Made by a program: the position numbers and the translations under genes. Shown here one piece after another: positions 24,512 to 35,495 of a stretch of 64,000 nucleotides of DNA (position 1 is its first letter; each line of letters starts with the position of its first letter). Where the stretch lies: NCBI GenBank assembly GCA_037349105.1, contig JAYJMM010000109.1, forward strand, positions 4,482,001 to 4,546,000. Reading direction: 5' to 3'. The stretch comes from Limnomonas spitsbergensis. Its lineage: Eukaryota; Chlorophyta; Chlorophyceae; Chlamydomonadales. The notes beneath the pieces were generated by a model. That model was given only the letters and a program-made list of their open reading frames with translations. It made no database searches and was not told where the DNA came from.

Positions 24512-27500
24512 TCCCGGTCTGCTGCCACGGTCCCTGTCCGCGGCTGCCCTTTGCGCCTTCCCTGCACGTCGCCTAGCCTTCTTTGACTTTTTCCTCGCAA
24601 CTCGGCTGTGTCAGCCCAAGCCGTACCGGCCCTTTCTGGCCCTGCTCCTGGGTTATGTCTAGTGCTGCCTTGTGCCAGCCGCTCTTGCCTGCGAGTAGCG
24701 CGCTGCACAGCCTTGTTGCTGCCTGCACCCGCGGGCTCCTCTGGCCCGCAGCCCCGTCGCATGGCTTCCCGAGCGCTGGCAACTTGCCTTGCAGGGTCCT
24801 CCACCCTGCTGGTTCGGGCTTGGCTGCCCTCCCAGGTGGCTGCGTTCCCAGCCCGGCCCGTTGGCCTGGACTGCTGCCATCCTGGGGCCTGGCTGCTGCG
24901 ACTGTCCGACGGCTGTTGGGTGGCTACTCCCTTTGCTCCCATCGTTCCTAGGGCTGATATTTTCCCTGCCAACTCCTCTTGCAGATCCCTGAGCGCCCGG
25001 TTGTACCCTCCCAATCTTGGGTCCGTATCAGGTGCCGGCAGCGCTCTCAGCTGGAACCGCAGGCTGGACTCTTGGCCTGCTTCTTGCAGGCCTATGTCCT
25101 GCCTCCTCTGCTCGTCCAGCTGATCTACGAAGGTCTTCAGCACAGCTGTCCAGCATCCTGTACTGTACGCTGCTGGGTCACCCCAGGGTTCCCTTGCCTG
25201 TGCTGACACTGGCGTGCTGGAATGGGCACCCCCTGGGCGGTCACTGCCTGCTCCACAGGCTGCTGTAACTTCTGAGTCTGAGGTGTGTGGGGCTGCTGCC
25301 TGCCGCGGGTTGACCCCCACTGCGGCCTGGCGCGCCCCAACCTCCAGCTCCCCCCTGCTGCTGCTCTCCTTATCGCGCGCAGCCTTCTCCTGACTAATGC
25401 TGCTCATCCACTCTTGCTGTAGCTGTAACAACTCCTCCTCGAGGCCCCACCCTGGACTCCCTGGTCCTGGGCCTGCGTCGGTTGGCTCCTCCATTCCATC
25501 TGCATCCCCGGCATCTGCTCTTGTGATGCTGATCCTTTCCGGGAACGTGGTTCCGTCAGCGCCCCACTCCTCTTCTGACTCTGAATCCTGCACCAGTGAT
25601 GGTGGCCCTTCCGAAGGGTCTTCGTTCTCCCCTCCTAGCCGTCCCGTGCCCTCCTGGCGGGAGTGAAGCTCTTCGCTGGCCCTTGGATCCCTGCTGTCCA
25701 GGTCTCCTGCAAGTGATCTGCTGGTACTGTCCGGGAGCGTCTGGGGCTCCGCCCGCTCCCCGGGCTCAGCCTCCAGGGCTGACACTTCCATCTCCCCCAT
25801 GGGCTCCAGCCATTCCCAAGAGGATGCTGTTGCCCCGAGTGTGGTGACGAAGGCTACATGGCCCCGTTCTGGTGGCTCGTGCGCGTCCTGGATTGGTCCG
25901 TCACTGTCAGCAGCGGGGTCCCAATAGTGGGCACCATATCTGCCCACTATCCAGCGTCCCAGCACGGGCTGAGTCCTCAGCTCCTCCAGCTCCTCCATGT
26001 AGGTATCCGATCCTGCTCCTCTGAACAAGGGATGCAGCGTGCGCACCCCTGCCGGGTGCGCCTGCCTCCACAGCTGTACTGCCATACCGTTTGCTTGCCA
26101 ATAAGGCCCCACGCTGCTGGCCCTGTTGTCGCGCCACGCTCTTCTCTCCCAGCGCACCCACTGGTGCACGCACGCTTCTAACCTCTCCACTGCGAACGGC
26201 GAGCGCGCGAACTCCTCTTCGTCTTCCCACATGGGTCCATCTGCTGGCGACCTCTGGATCCCATATGGCCATGTGGGGCAGTCTGTCATTTCCAGGGGCG
26301 CCCACTGATCATCCACGCCCCACACATGCCGCATGGCTGCTGACAGCTGGCCCGGTAGCAGGACCCGTTGCAACGCCATGAGCATGACTGCCCATGTCGC
26401 TGGACCTGCTCCCCTGGCGTGCGTGTGCGCGTGGAATTCTGCCTCGTCGACTGATGCGCACTTGGTGATCGCCACGTTCCCTTCGCTCCTTGCGAACAGG
26501 AAGACTGGCATGTTATCCCGCGACGCATGCATGTGGATCCATGCCTCTGAAACAGGCATTTCTCCCTCTTCCAGCTCCTCGTAGTAGTAAGTTACCAGCT
26601 GCTGAACTGGGATGGCTGCCCTGGCTTCCCCAGGAGCCACTCCCCACGGTACAGCTTGCCCTGCGACCATCCTGGGGATGGTGACCGACGCCTCAACGGT
26701 GGCCTCACACCGCCTTGGCCTATCGGAATGGCACAGCCCTGCCCCGCCGTAGGTTCCATCCTCTGACCTGTCACCCCCTCCGTGCCCTCCTAAGGCCTGC
26801 ACGGGCACGTAGAAAGCGCGGTCTCTGAGAGCGGGGTGCTCCATCAACTGATGGACGCAGTCCTCCGCCCATGGCGTGCGCTTGAACCCGGGCTGCGTGC
26901 CCTGCCACACCCCCTCGGTGCGCGTGCTATCCGGCACGTCTGGGTGCGCCCTGTCGGCTGCGGCCACCGCTGTGATGCCTTCTTTGACGGCTAGGTCCAC
27001 CATCTCGTTAACGCAGTATGCGTAGATGGGGTGCTGTGACCACCCCCTCTGCATATAATCCTCCATCCTTGTGCTGGGCTGTATGAACCCCTTGAGTCCT
27101 GCACCCAGCAGGACTGCTGTCACCGCGTCCCACGGAAAAATCAGTCTGGCCACTGCCTGCATGGCTGCCGCTATGTTGACACACGTCTGCGTCCTGCCTT
27201 CCAGGAGCCTGAGGTTCTGCAACCTACATAGCCCGTCCTTGGACTGTGCTGGCAGAGTGATCATAGCCTCTGAAGACGACGCCTCTGGCATTTCTTCCCC
27301 CAGGCGGTACCACTGCACGAAGCACCTGCTCTCTGGCAGTCTCGGCGGGTCTGGCCCAGGGCGAACCCGCCCTCTGCTGCCTGACCTGTCCCGGCGGCCT
27401 TCACCGCCCTGGTTGAATTGGGAATCCTCATGCCATGCAGCGGGCCTCTCGCCCCTGCTGCGGCTGCGCTGCAGCCCTCTGTCCGCCTCTTCCCATCTTG

Positions 27501-30500
27501 CAGGGTTGGACAGAGAGGTGGTACTGTGACGGGTCCTAACGGGCCCCGCCGTATTGTCCTCTTGACTCATAGCTGCTGCCCCCCTGGCCCTTGGGTGGTG
27601 AGCCTGCACGCTGAGCCAATCCCGGGTCCTGGTGGCTGCTCCCGCTACCTCGCCGCCTGTGTCGTTGTTGCCCTCCGGGGTACCTGGGCAGAGCATGGCA
27701 GCTTCCTCTTCACGTACTGTTAAAGGAGCTTGAGGCTCATAGCCCTCCATTGAGACGTTGGAGCTGTCCCCACTGGAACTGGTCTCCCATTCGTCTACTC
27801 TGTGCTGGGGTGCTGCCTCCTGCTCTACTAGCCTCTCAAACGCATCCATCTGGGCATCGTAGATATCCCATTCTTTGTTGAGAAACTGCTGGAACATGCC
27901 AGGCCATCCCTCACACGGGGCAGGGCACCCCCTCTGCTGGAGGTCCCTGAGAAACTCCACTGCATGCGCCATGGATCTGGCTGACCCTGCGGGCCGAGTA
28001 CCATAGTGATTCATGGCCAGGGCCTCTACCGCCATCTGCCAGTGGTGTCGTTGCTGGGCCACCTGCCCTTCTGGCACCACCTGGAATGTTATAGGCATTG
28101 CTGCGGCCTGGTGGCCCATAAGTGGTGTTGCTTCGGCCTGCCCCGAACCCTCGTGGACAGACACCAGACAAGTGTGCCTCTCTTGGCTGACCCACCTGGA
28201 ATTGTATGACTGTCCGGCTGGTCCCGGCCAACCCGGCGGGCCTGGCAGTTCACTTGGGCCAGCTGCCTGCTGCTGTTTCTTCCAGTCCTCGTAGGAGACC
28301 TCCTTGGCAGCCTCATAAGCTTGCCTCATGCTGTCTTCTGAAGCTTCTTGGCTCCTGCCAGGTCCCCTGACTCCCCAGCCCCGTTCTGGGCCTGATGATG
28401 CTCGCAGTCGGTCAAACCGGCTGCTATCGCCTGGCTGCGAGGCCTGTCCCTGCTCTGGGCACGCATTAGCGTAGTGCCCTGGCTTCAAGCAATTGAAGCA
28501 GACTCCCCCATCGTGGGGTCCAAGGACACCGCTCTGTCCACCCATCCAACTGCGCCCTGCCTGGGCCCTGCCCGGCGGACTCTGGCCGGAGGTCCTCCTT
28601 TTATCCTGCTCTCTCTCCTCCAGCTTGTATGGCCTGGCTTGACCACCTGCACTTCGCTCTTGTGACCTGCCCCTGGGCTGGCCTCCGCGGTCCCTGCTGG
28701 GTGACCGTTGCCTTCTGCCTCTAGGCTGGTCGTATCGATCATTGCGGTCCGGCCGCTGGGTTCGAGCCTCAGGTGTAGGCACCACCCCGTGGCGTTCTAC
28801 GCTGTGGGCCCTCTGCGCGCTCCTGCTGCGCTCTCTGGTCCCCTTGTTCTTTGCAGCATCTGGGGTTGTCCCCCTGTGCTGCGCGCGCTCCTCCGCTTTG
28901 GCCTCCCTGGCCCTGCCACTGCCCCCTGGTCCTTGCTGACCAGTGGCTTGCTGTTCTTGCTCCAGCAGCTTCTCCTGGTCAAGATCCTCGTCCTCATCTG
29001 TGAGCGGGGCCGCGGGTAGAAGCATTACTCTTATGTGTTCTGCCAGCTCCGGGTCTGCTGGGGCTGTGAACTGCAGCGGCTCTCCTGCCTGCTGGTTCCC
29101 CAGGTTGGCGTACAGCTCTCGCAGCTGGTCTGCGCGCAAGATGTACTGCTGCTGTACCTCCGTGAGCCGTATATTGGCATCCTGGAGGCCTGTCCACCTG
29201 ACCTGCTGCAACCGCAGGTATTCAATTGTTGCTGCAGCCTGGCGGTATAGCTGCTCCTCTCTTGACCTGACGTCTTGCTGCAGCAACGTCACTTGCTGCT
29301 GCAGCTTCAGTACATGCATGTACTTCTTACTGGGCATCTTTTCCTGGGCTTCTTCCTCCTCTGAATCCTCTGGCTCTTCACTCTCCTCCTTGCTGCCAGG
29401 CTCCTCCTGGCCGCGGTTTGCTGTTACCCCCCGCGTTCTGTCTGCTGCCTCTGGGGCGTCTTTCCTAACGCCCCCATCATCCTCACAGGCCCTCTCGCCC
29501 CTGCCAGGTACTCGCACCTCCGAGCGCCTCATTGATCCCCCTGATGCGGCTCTCCCTGCTGCAGCTGCCCCGAAGGCCAACCGCCGTGTTGCTCCTGATG
29601 ATGTCCCCTGGGCTGCGAGGACTGCCCCATCCTTCTGCAGTAGCTCCTGGATTCTCTGCTCGCACTCCTCTGGTGAGTGCTGGCCAGGCTCTCCGCACAA
29701 GACGCATGGGTGGCTTGGGCTTGCCACCACGCACCTCCTGATGATGTCCTTTTCAGATGCTGGCCTTGATGCTGCCTTGCGTGCCATTTTTATCTCATCT
29801 GATACCGCAGCACCGGCCTCTGCCTGTGCTGCCGCCTGGCTCTGCTGTGACGCAGCAACCCTGGCCTCCATCTTGACCTCCCCGGGCACTGCAGCCTGCA
29901 CTTGCCTGTGCTGGCGCGGCCTGGAAGGGGCCTCCTGTGGGCCCCCACGGCTACTCCTGCCTGCCTCTGCGGCGCTTCTGCCTGCATCTGCGGCTGTTCC
30001 GCGGCTTTGTCCTGCTTCTTGGTTAGTCCTCATGGCGGCACCTGTGTGTGTGGCCATGGCATGCTGTAAGAGTGGCTCATGTTCTTCCTCAACACTGGCC
30101 GCAGGCCACCCTTCCCGTTCTGCAAATCCGCACTGGATTCCTGCCCATGCCACTGCTGCTGCCTGGTACCCCCCTGCTGGGGATGCTAGCACCAGCGGCA
30201 GCGTGAGGTCCCTGACCCCTCGTACTGTCTGGGGGCCATCTCTGGGGCGTAAGGTCAGCCTTCCTGCTGCCTCCAACACCCCACTGTACTTGAGGAACTC
30301 CGGGTTCCCTACCAAGTGTTCGTATGCATCGGGTGGCGTCTTAACGACCCTGACCACCGTGGGTTCCATAATGGCATTGGGCCCACCGTATCCGTACACC
30401 ACATAAATGAAGAGCACTCCATACAGATCTGCCCCTGCATTGTCTGTGGTACGGATCTTCTCATCCGTCCGGATCAGTTCTGCCCCCATGGCTACTAACT

Positions 30501-33500
30501 GTTCCGCAATGTTGACTGTGATCACATGGCAGGAGCATGCTGAGTCCATGAGGGCCTTTTGAGCCACCAGGACCTTTCCTTTGACCATAAGTCCCACACA
30601 TTGCTCCAGATTGCTTCTGTCATTCTTAAAATACTGCAGCCTTGGTGCAGCTGTGACAGCCTTGCTCTCCTGCCTGCCTTTACCGGCCTTACCCCTGTGG
30701 TCTTCTGAACCCATGGGCATAGTGGTGAACGACAACGCTGTCAGCCTCTCGTTCAACTTGAACACCTGCAGTCGGATGTCAGACATATCGTCAGCCAATT
30801 TGCTCAAAACCAGCCTCTTTGCTCCCTTCCTGGAGGCAGGTTCCACGAGCCTTTGCTCAGGTTCCTCCTCCTGGCAGGGTTCTGGCAAGAATGACCTAGG
30901 ACGAGCGTTGTGAGCTGCCTGTTTGAATCCTGCGGGTTTGGGCACCAGCCCAACCTGCGTCATGAGTGCTACAGACTCGCTGAGCATCTCTGCCATAGTC
31001 TGTTGCCAGCCCTCTGGCTCAGCTTGCCCCGTTGGGCTGCTTAGGTGTGATACGTGTGCCGCTTGCTGAGCCTGACCCCCCTGGCCAGGCCCTGGCCGCT
31101 GGTACTGCCTGTTGTTCTGATTCCGCTCGTACGGCCTGCCTGCAGGTTGACCCTGCTGTGGCCTTGGCGGTAGTGGATACTGCTGCGGCGGCGGCCTTGC
31201 CTGCCCAGTTGTAATGTCTGTAGCGAGTGGCGCAGCCCTGCGGTCATCCCTGGCCCTGGGCACCCTGCAGTCCCTGGCCAGGTGCGCTGTGCTGCCACAC
31301 TGGTAACATGCCTTGGCTGTCCCCACAGCGCCTTCTGCACTGTAATTGGGTGCCCCGGCTTGATCTGCCCAGGTAACACCCCTGGGTTTGCCGTCAATCC
31401 GCAGTTGCTGGACAGCTGCTGAGCCTGCGGGGTTCACTGCCCCTTCAAGGCGCGTCCGCATCTCCCACTGTCCAGATCTCTCCCTTCTTGTTCTGTTGGG
31501 CTGCACCTCTCCCTGGCTAGGCCCGCTGGCCATCTGTTTGAGGCTTGCGCCTCCTAGGTCCCCCATTTCCAGGGCAAATTTCTCCCACAGCACCACCTGC
31601 TGTGTGAGCACTGCAATCTGATCTTCATCAGTCATGCTGAGGTACCCTGGTACTGTCATAACAAACTTGCTCAGCTTGGCCTTAGCGTTTGCCGGAAGTC
31701 CGTCATGGAACAGATGCGAGACAGAGTGCCGTCTGCCGAAGTGGTCCACTGCGTCCCTTGAGATCTGCAGCAACTCTGCTGTCGACAGTACTCTGTGAGC
31801 AAATGCTTCCACCGTCTCTTCTGGCTTGACGTCAGGGTCGAGGGTGGTCTTCACCCCTAGCCTGAGATTGGAGATGGCTGTCCTCTCATCTGAGGTTGGC
31901 TTCCCCACCTCTGCTTGGACTACCTTGATCCACAAGGTTAGCAGCGAGGCTTCGCAACACTGCTCCTCTGCTGGGGCAATCCACAGCCCCCTGATCCTTT
32001 CTGCTTCTCTGGCAGCCCTGTCTCCCGCATGGGGCGCCGCCCTGATGGCTACCATCAGCGGCCCCACGCTAGCTGGCTTGCTGTCCCATAGCTTGACCAG
32101 CGACTTCACCAGCATTGTCATAGCTGACGGCGACTGGCACGATCCAGCTATTTCTCCTGCCACCACAGCCAGCGCTGGCGGGTCATCTGACAGCGCCAGC
32201 CTGTTGTGCGATCCCCAATATCCACACGCCTGGCAATATTTCCTGGCTGCAACCGCGCCCGGGTGCGACATATCCAACACCGGCACGTTGCCTTGGATAG
32301 CCGGGATTTTTGTGAACTTGGCTACCCCTGCCAGCTGCAGGACCATCTGCTGCTGCAGCTGCAGGTTCACCCTTGCCTGCTCCCTATCGAGCCTTTTCAT
32401 TTCCTGGTCGCTGGACTCCTGCCTGGCTCCCGGCCTGCGCCTGTCCGTTCCTCCTGGTCCTGAATCTACTGATTCTGACCGCGACCCAGATCCTCCACCA
32501 CCGCCCCTCGATGGGCTGCGACCTGAATGGTATCTGTCATGTCTGTAATAATCTTCCTCCTGATCATGATCTTCTCGTGATGGCTGTCTGCCTGCTCTTC
32601 CTGCAGAGCTTCTACTCCCATCAGGTGGCGGCCGTTCTGATTCGCTTCTGCCTGGTCTGCTGTCAGAGCCAGGCCTCCAAGACTGTGCTCTGCCAGGCTC
32701 TGCCTGTCCCCTGGGCAGCTCCTGGTCTTGCCAATCCTGCTGCGTCCCTCTGCTGTGTTCCGCTGGTCCCCTGGGTTGCTCCTGGCTTTGCTGGCTTGGC
32801 TGTTCCCTGCCATCTGCCTGCCCTCTGGGCGGCTCCTGGCTATGCCGGTTTGGCTGTTCTCTGCTGTATGCCTGCCCCCTGGGCGGCTCCTGGCTCTGCC
32901 AACCTGGCTGCGTCCCGCCTGTGTAATTCCTGGCATAGGAATCAGACTGCGTTTCCTCTCTGGCTTCCTGCATTCTTGGACCGCTGCTCCGCACGCTGCC
33001 TGCAGGCTCATTCCTCCTGGTTCCACTCGCTGTGCACGCCTGCCTGTTCCTCAGGAATTCCTCAATGTAATCCACCTGGATTTCCTGGCATGTGTTCTCT
33101 TCGTCCTCGACTATGCGTAGTAATGCATAAGACTCTTGCCTGTTTGCTCTGCGTGTTGCTATGCCTTGCCCTGCCATCCTGGCAAGTGATCGGCTAGTCA
33201 ACTCCGCCCTTTCGCTGGCGGCTGGGCTGCTGGCTCTGGGTGCTTCCCTGCCCCTTGGCCTTCCTCTGAGGCTTGGCTCGCTGCTGACCTCGAAGACCTC
33301 AGATCTGAGTGTTGGGGTTGGCGCGGCTCTTGCCTGCTGCTGCCACCTTTGCACCTCCCTGAGCTCCTCTGGCCGCTGCACTGCTGTTTCAAATCCTTCC
33401 CATGCCTGGTCCTCCTCATCGTCTGGCTCGGATCCAGGTTCTACCTGATTTCCTGTTACCTCGTTGCACCATTCATCTGCGAAGGTCTTAACAGCCAGGG

Positions 33501-34800
33501 CTGCTTCGCGTCCCGCCCTTCCCTTGGATACCAGTCCAAGGGCGGCTAACAGCGTCGCCCTGTCCTGCCCTGTGTGGGGAATACCCATCATGGCCTTTGT
33601 TGCCCATCCCCGCAGATGATGGGCCTTGAACTCCTCAATGGCTGTGACCTGGTCCTGGAAATGCAAGAACGTCCTGGAGCAAACTTGCTTCCACAGGTCC
33701 GTTGCCCACTGCAAAATTCCTGCCCAACCAATCGGCTGCATCTGTCCTTCTGACTCCTCTTCGCCGCACACTACTCCCCCAGGCTCGGAGCGTTCTGGCT
33801 CTCTAGGGCTGGTATCCTGCGCTCTTGATGGATCGTGAAAAAATCCTCGCAGGATTTCCTGGTTGTCGTCTCTCTGCATCTGGCTGCTAGATCCCTCCTT
33901 GGATTTCTGCACAGGTCTGCCCACTCTGGGCGGAAACCTGGACAGCGGCGTCCCATAGGCTGTGGATCCAGCCCCTCTTCTAACCAGCACCCTGCGCGGT
34001 CGCAGCTGCTGCCTTGGACGCAGCCCTGCCTTAGGCTGCTGCCCCTTCTCTTCCTGAACTGGGTCTGACAGTTCTTCCTCGGATATTAGGTCAGCCCAAG
34101 GCTTCCCTACCGGTACAGCTGATTGTTCCCTCTCCTTGCCGACCTGCGAGTTCTGCCTGCCCACTGCTGGCTGTACCTCAGCTTCCTCGTGTTTGACCCC
34201 TGCAGGCACACTCCTGGTCTCCACTTCCTCTGCTTTCATTCGTGGTTTGTCTGGGTAGGTTTTATCACGGCCTGCAACCTCTCTTGGTGCTGCGGCTACC
34301 TCGGCCCTTTGATCCGGCTGGCTGGGTTCGTCTTTGACCCGTTGTGCGACCCTTGCCACCCTGGGCGGATTCTGCTGGGGCGTGGCTTCAGGATCGCAGT
34401 TCTGCCGCGTGTCACAGCTCTGGGACACTTCCTTTGCTTGATCCAAAATCAGCTCTGGTGTTCCCGCTTGCGTCTGCCACTGCTCGAATTCCAGGCTGCC
34501 CCTGGAATCAGCGGGCACTGGACCCCCTCGACCGATGCCTTTACGCGTCACTAGTGCCGAGCCGTCTGCCTGCGCCCCTGCCTCTCTGGGCGGTACGCGG
34601 CCCGGTTCTGGCACCTTGTGGTCTCCTGCGGGCGGTCCCACTGGCCCTGCCAGCTTCGCCGCCACCAACAGGGCTTCTGCAGCCAGCTCATCACTAGCTT
34701 CCATCAGGTTTACACCCGGCTCCAGCCCCCTCAGACGCCCACTTCTCCGTTGGGCGTCAGGGTGCTGGTGCCTATCGGGATTCAGATCTACGTCTGTCAT
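24472..34800 (-). CDS. Giant gag/protease-like polyprotein of the retrotransposon
   Basis: One uninterrupted frame of 3442 codons from the ATG at 34800; an upstream in-frame GTG at 34851 is less likely. Approximate residues: 1-850 is charged, Arg/Ser/Gln-rich and low-complexity, with a QEPPRGQA-type repeat at ~640-750. 870-1140 is a helical gag/capsid-like region (VEAFAHRVL, LFHDGLPANAKAKL). 1165-1178 is a CCHC knuckle CYQCGSTAHLARDC. ~1418 has MDSACSCHVI, a possible retropepsin D-S-A site. 1699-1713 is a variant knuckle CVLCGEPGQHSPEEC. 1820-1905 is a coiled coil. 2101-2114 is a third knuckle CFNCLKPGHYANAC. The last ~1300 residues match nothing I recognise (acidic, Trp-rich; HVWGVDDQW). Two gag-like units in one ORF suggest fusion or duplication. 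It lacks reverse transcriptase motifs. Confidence 0.8.
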   Translation of the reverse strand: MTDVDLNPDRHQHPDAQRRSGRLRGLEPGVNLMEASDELAAEALLVAAKLAGPVGPPAGDHKVPEPGRVPPREAGAQADGSALVTRKGIGRGGPVPADSRGSLEFEQWQTQAGTPELILDQAKEVSQSCDTRQNCDPEATPQQNPPRVARVAQRVKDEPSQPDQRAEVAAAPREVAGRDKTYPDKPRMKAEEVETRSVPAGVKHEEAEVQPAVGRQNSQVGKEREQSAVPVGKPWADLISEEELSDPVQEEKGQQPKAGLRPRQQLRPRRVLVRRGAGSTAYGTPLSRFPPRVGRPVQKSKEGSSSQMQRDDNQEILRGFFHDPSRAQDTSPREPERSEPGGVVCGEEESEGQMQPIGWAGILQWATDLWKQVCSRTFLHFQDQVTAIEEFKAHHLRGWATKAMMGIPHTGQDRATLLAALGLVSKGRAGREAALAVKTFADEWCNEVTGNQVEPGSEPDDEEDQAWEGFETAVQRPEELREVQRWQQQARAAPTPTLRSEVFEVSSEPSLRGRPRGREAPRASSPAASERAELTSRSLARMAGQGIATRRANRQESYALLRIVEDEENTCQEIQVDYIEEFLRNRQACTASGTRRNEPAGSVRSSGPRMQEAREETQSDSYARNYTGGTQPGWQSQEPPRGQAYSREQPNRHSQEPPRGQADGREQPSQQSQEQPRGPAEHSRGTQQDWQDQELPRGQAEPGRAQSWRPGSDSRPGRSESERPPPDGSRSSAGRAGRQPSREDHDQEEDYYRHDRYHSGRSPSRGGGGGSGSRSESVDSGPGGTDRRRPGARQESSDQEMKRLDREQARVNLQLQQQMVLQLAGVAKFTKIPAIQGNVPVLDMSHPGAVAARKYCQACGYWGSHNRLALSDDPPALAVVAGEIAGSCQSPSAMTMLVKSLVKLWDSKPASVGPLMVAIRAAPHAGDRAAREAERIRGLWIAPAEEQCCEASLLTLWIKVVQAEVGKPTSDERTAISNLRLGVKTTLDPDVKPEETVEAFAHRVLSTAELLQISRDAVDHFGRRHSVSHLFHDGLPANAKAKLSKFVMTVPGYLSMTDEDQIAVLTQQVVLWEKFALEMGDLGGASLKQMASGPSQGEVQPNRTRRERSGQWEMRTRLEGAVNPAGSAAVQQLRIDGKPRGVTWADQAGAPNYSAEGAVGTAKACYQCGSTAHLARDCRVPRARDDRRAAPLATDITTGQARPPPQQYPLPPRPQQGQPAGRPYERNQNNRQYQRPGPGQGGQAQQAAHVSHLSSPTGQAEPEGWQQTMAEMLSESVALMTQVGLVPKPAGFKQAAHNARPRSFLPEPCQEEEPEQRLVEPASRKGAKRLVLSKLADDMSDIRLQVFKLNERLTALSFTTMPMGSEDHRGKAGKGRQESKAVTAAPRLQYFKNDRSNLEQCVGLMVKGKVLVAQKALMDSACSCHVITVNIAEQLVAMGAELIRTDEKIRTTDNAGADLYGVLFIYVVYGYGGPNAIMEPTVVRVVKTPPDAYEHLVGNPEFLKYSGVLEAAGRLTLRPRDGPQTVRGVRDLTLPLVLASPAGGYQAAAVAWAGIQCGFAEREGWPAASVEEEHEPLLQHAMATHTGAAMRTNQEAGQSRGTAADAGRSAAEAGRSSRGGPQEAPSRPRQHRQVQAAVPGEVKMEARVAASQQSQAAAQAEAGAAVSDEIKMARKAASRPASEKDIIRRCVVASPSHPCVLCGEPGQHSPEECEQRIQELLQKDGAVLAAQGTSSGATRRLAFGAAAAGRAASGGSMRRSEVRVPGRGERACEDDGGVRKDAPEAADRTRGVTANRGQEEPGSKEESEEPEDSEEEEAQEKMPSKKYMHVLKLQQQVTLLQQDVRSREEQLYRQAAATIEYLRLQQVRWTGLQDANIRLTEVQQQYILRADQLRELYANLGNQQAGEPLQFTAPADPELAEHIRVMLLPAAPLTDEDEDLDQEKLLEQEQQATGQQGPGGSGRAREAKAEERAQHRGTTPDAAKNKGTRERSRSAQRAHSVERHGVVPTPEARTQRPDRNDRYDQPRGRRQRSPSRDRGGQPRGRSQERSAGGQARPYKLEEREQDKRRTSGQSPPGRAQAGRSWMGGQSGVLGPHDGGVCFNCLKPGHYANACPEQGQASQPGDSSRFDRLRASSGPERGWGVRGPGRSQEASEDSMRQAYEAAKEVSYEDWKKQQQAAGPSELPGPPGWPGPAGQSYNSRWVSQERHTCLVSVHEGSGQAEATPLMGHQAAAMPITFQVVPEGQVAQQRHHWQMAVEALAMNHYGTRPAGSARSMAHAVEFLRDLQQRGCPAPCEGWPGMFQQFLNKEWDIYDAQMDAFERLVEQEAAPQHRVDEWETSSSGDSSNVSMEGYEPQAPLTVREEEAAMLCPGTPEGNNDTGGEVAGAATRTRDWLSVQAHHPRARGAAAMSQEDNTAGPVRTRHSTTSLSNPARWEEADRGLQRSRSRGERPAAWHEDSQFNQGGEGRRDRSGSRGRVRPGPDPPRLPESRCFVQWYRLGEEMPEASSSEAMITLPAQSKDGLCRLQNLRLLEGRTQTCVNIAAAMQAVARLIFPWDAVTAVLLGAGLKGFIQPSTRMEDYMQRGWSQHPIYAYCVNEMVDLAVKEGITAVAAADRAHPDVPDSTRTEGVWQGTQPGFKRTPWAEDCVHQLMEHPALRDRAFYVPVQALGGHGGGDRSEDGTYGGAGLCHSDRPRRCEATVEASVTIPRMVAGQAVPWGVAPGEARAAIPVQQLVTYYYEELEEGEMPVSEAWIHMHASRDNMPVFLFARSEGNVAITKCASVDEAEFHAHTHARGAGPATWAVMLMALQRVLLPGQLSAAMRHVWGVDDQWAPLEMTDCPTWPYGIQRSPADGPMWEDEEEFARSPFAVERLEACVHQWVRWERRAWRDNRASSVGPYWQANGMAVQLWRQAHPAGVRTLHPLFRGAGSDTYMEELEELRTQPVLGRWIVGRYGAHYWDPAADSDGPIQDAHEPPERGHVAFVTTLGATASSWEWLEPMGEMEVSALEAEPGERAEPQTLPDSTSRSLAGDLDSRDPRASEELHSRQEGTGRLGGENEDPSEGPPSLVQDSESEEEWGADGTTFPERISITRADAGDADGMEEPTDAGPGPGSPGWGLEEELLQLQQEWMSSISQEKAARDKESSSRGELEVGARQAAVGVNPRQAAAPHTSDSEVTAACGAGSDRPGGAHSSTPVSAQAREPWGDPAAYSTGCWTAVLKTFVDQLDEQRRQDIGLQEAGQESSLRFQLRALPAPDTDPRLGGYNRALRDLQEELAGKISALGTMGAKGVATQQPSDSRSSQAPGWQQSRPTGRAGNAATWEGSQARTSRVEDPARQVASAREAMRRGCGPEEPAGAGSNKAVQRATRRQERLAQGSTRHNPGAGPERAGTAWADTAELRGKSQRRLGDVQGRRKGQPRTGTVAADREWTAQSCHSGSAR

Positions 34801-35495
34801 TCCTACAGGCAATTTACGAACTGCACGGTCCTGCAAGCGTGCTGGCGACACCCCCTACAGGATCTGCTAACGTTAGGCTTCTGCCCCCTTGTTCCTACTG
34901 CAATCTGGTGAGGGTTTGCAAGTCAAGATCGGACGGCAGGTACAGCAATATGCAGGATAGGCCTCGCCTTCCTGCTTTTCTGCTCACTAATTTCAATCTG
35001 GCGGAATCCTCCTTCGCCTTTTCAGTTCTTCCCACCTTGCTGGCTGGGCTGCTTCTAGATGTCTCACGTCCTGCGTGGATGTCACACGCCCTGCGTGGAT
35101 GTGGCCTCTTGCGTAGTGTCCGCTCAGCTCTGCTTCCCTGCGGGGATCCTTTGGCACACCCACAAGATTTCAAACTTGGATGTTCTATCCACAAGTTCAC
35201 TTCTGTCAATGATGAAAGATTGGATCCACCCGATCACAATCTGCAGTCACACAGGTAATTATCTGCTGGGTGTATAAATCCTCAGCCAGATCTTCAAGCC
35301 ACTCCTGGACTCAACACTAAGCTGCCACGCTCAGTGATTCTCAGGGTTTAACTTGGCAATCTCTCTCTGGAGATTACCACAGCAAAGTGCAGTTCAAACA
35401 CTGTCCAAGGTCGTTTGCATGCAAACAAAATTCCAATTCCGCTGCACAAGCACCTTTAGCAGGAATTGGCAAATCAAGCTGATCAGGCTAGATCC

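Noticed and set aside
24560..24610. GGAAAAAG near the ORF overlap as a -1 slippery site
   Set aside because: It does not match X-XXY-YYZ in the zero frame.
28943..30406. 487-codon plus-strand frame and many other long frames opposite the giant retrotransposon ORF
   Set aside because: They mirror the minus-strand gag-like frame, are Cys/Ser/Leu-rich antisense translations and show no domains.
34801..34851. GTG at 34851 as start of the giant ORF
   Set aside because: An ATG lies 17 codons downstream (34800); a non-ATG start is unnecessary in a nuclear element.
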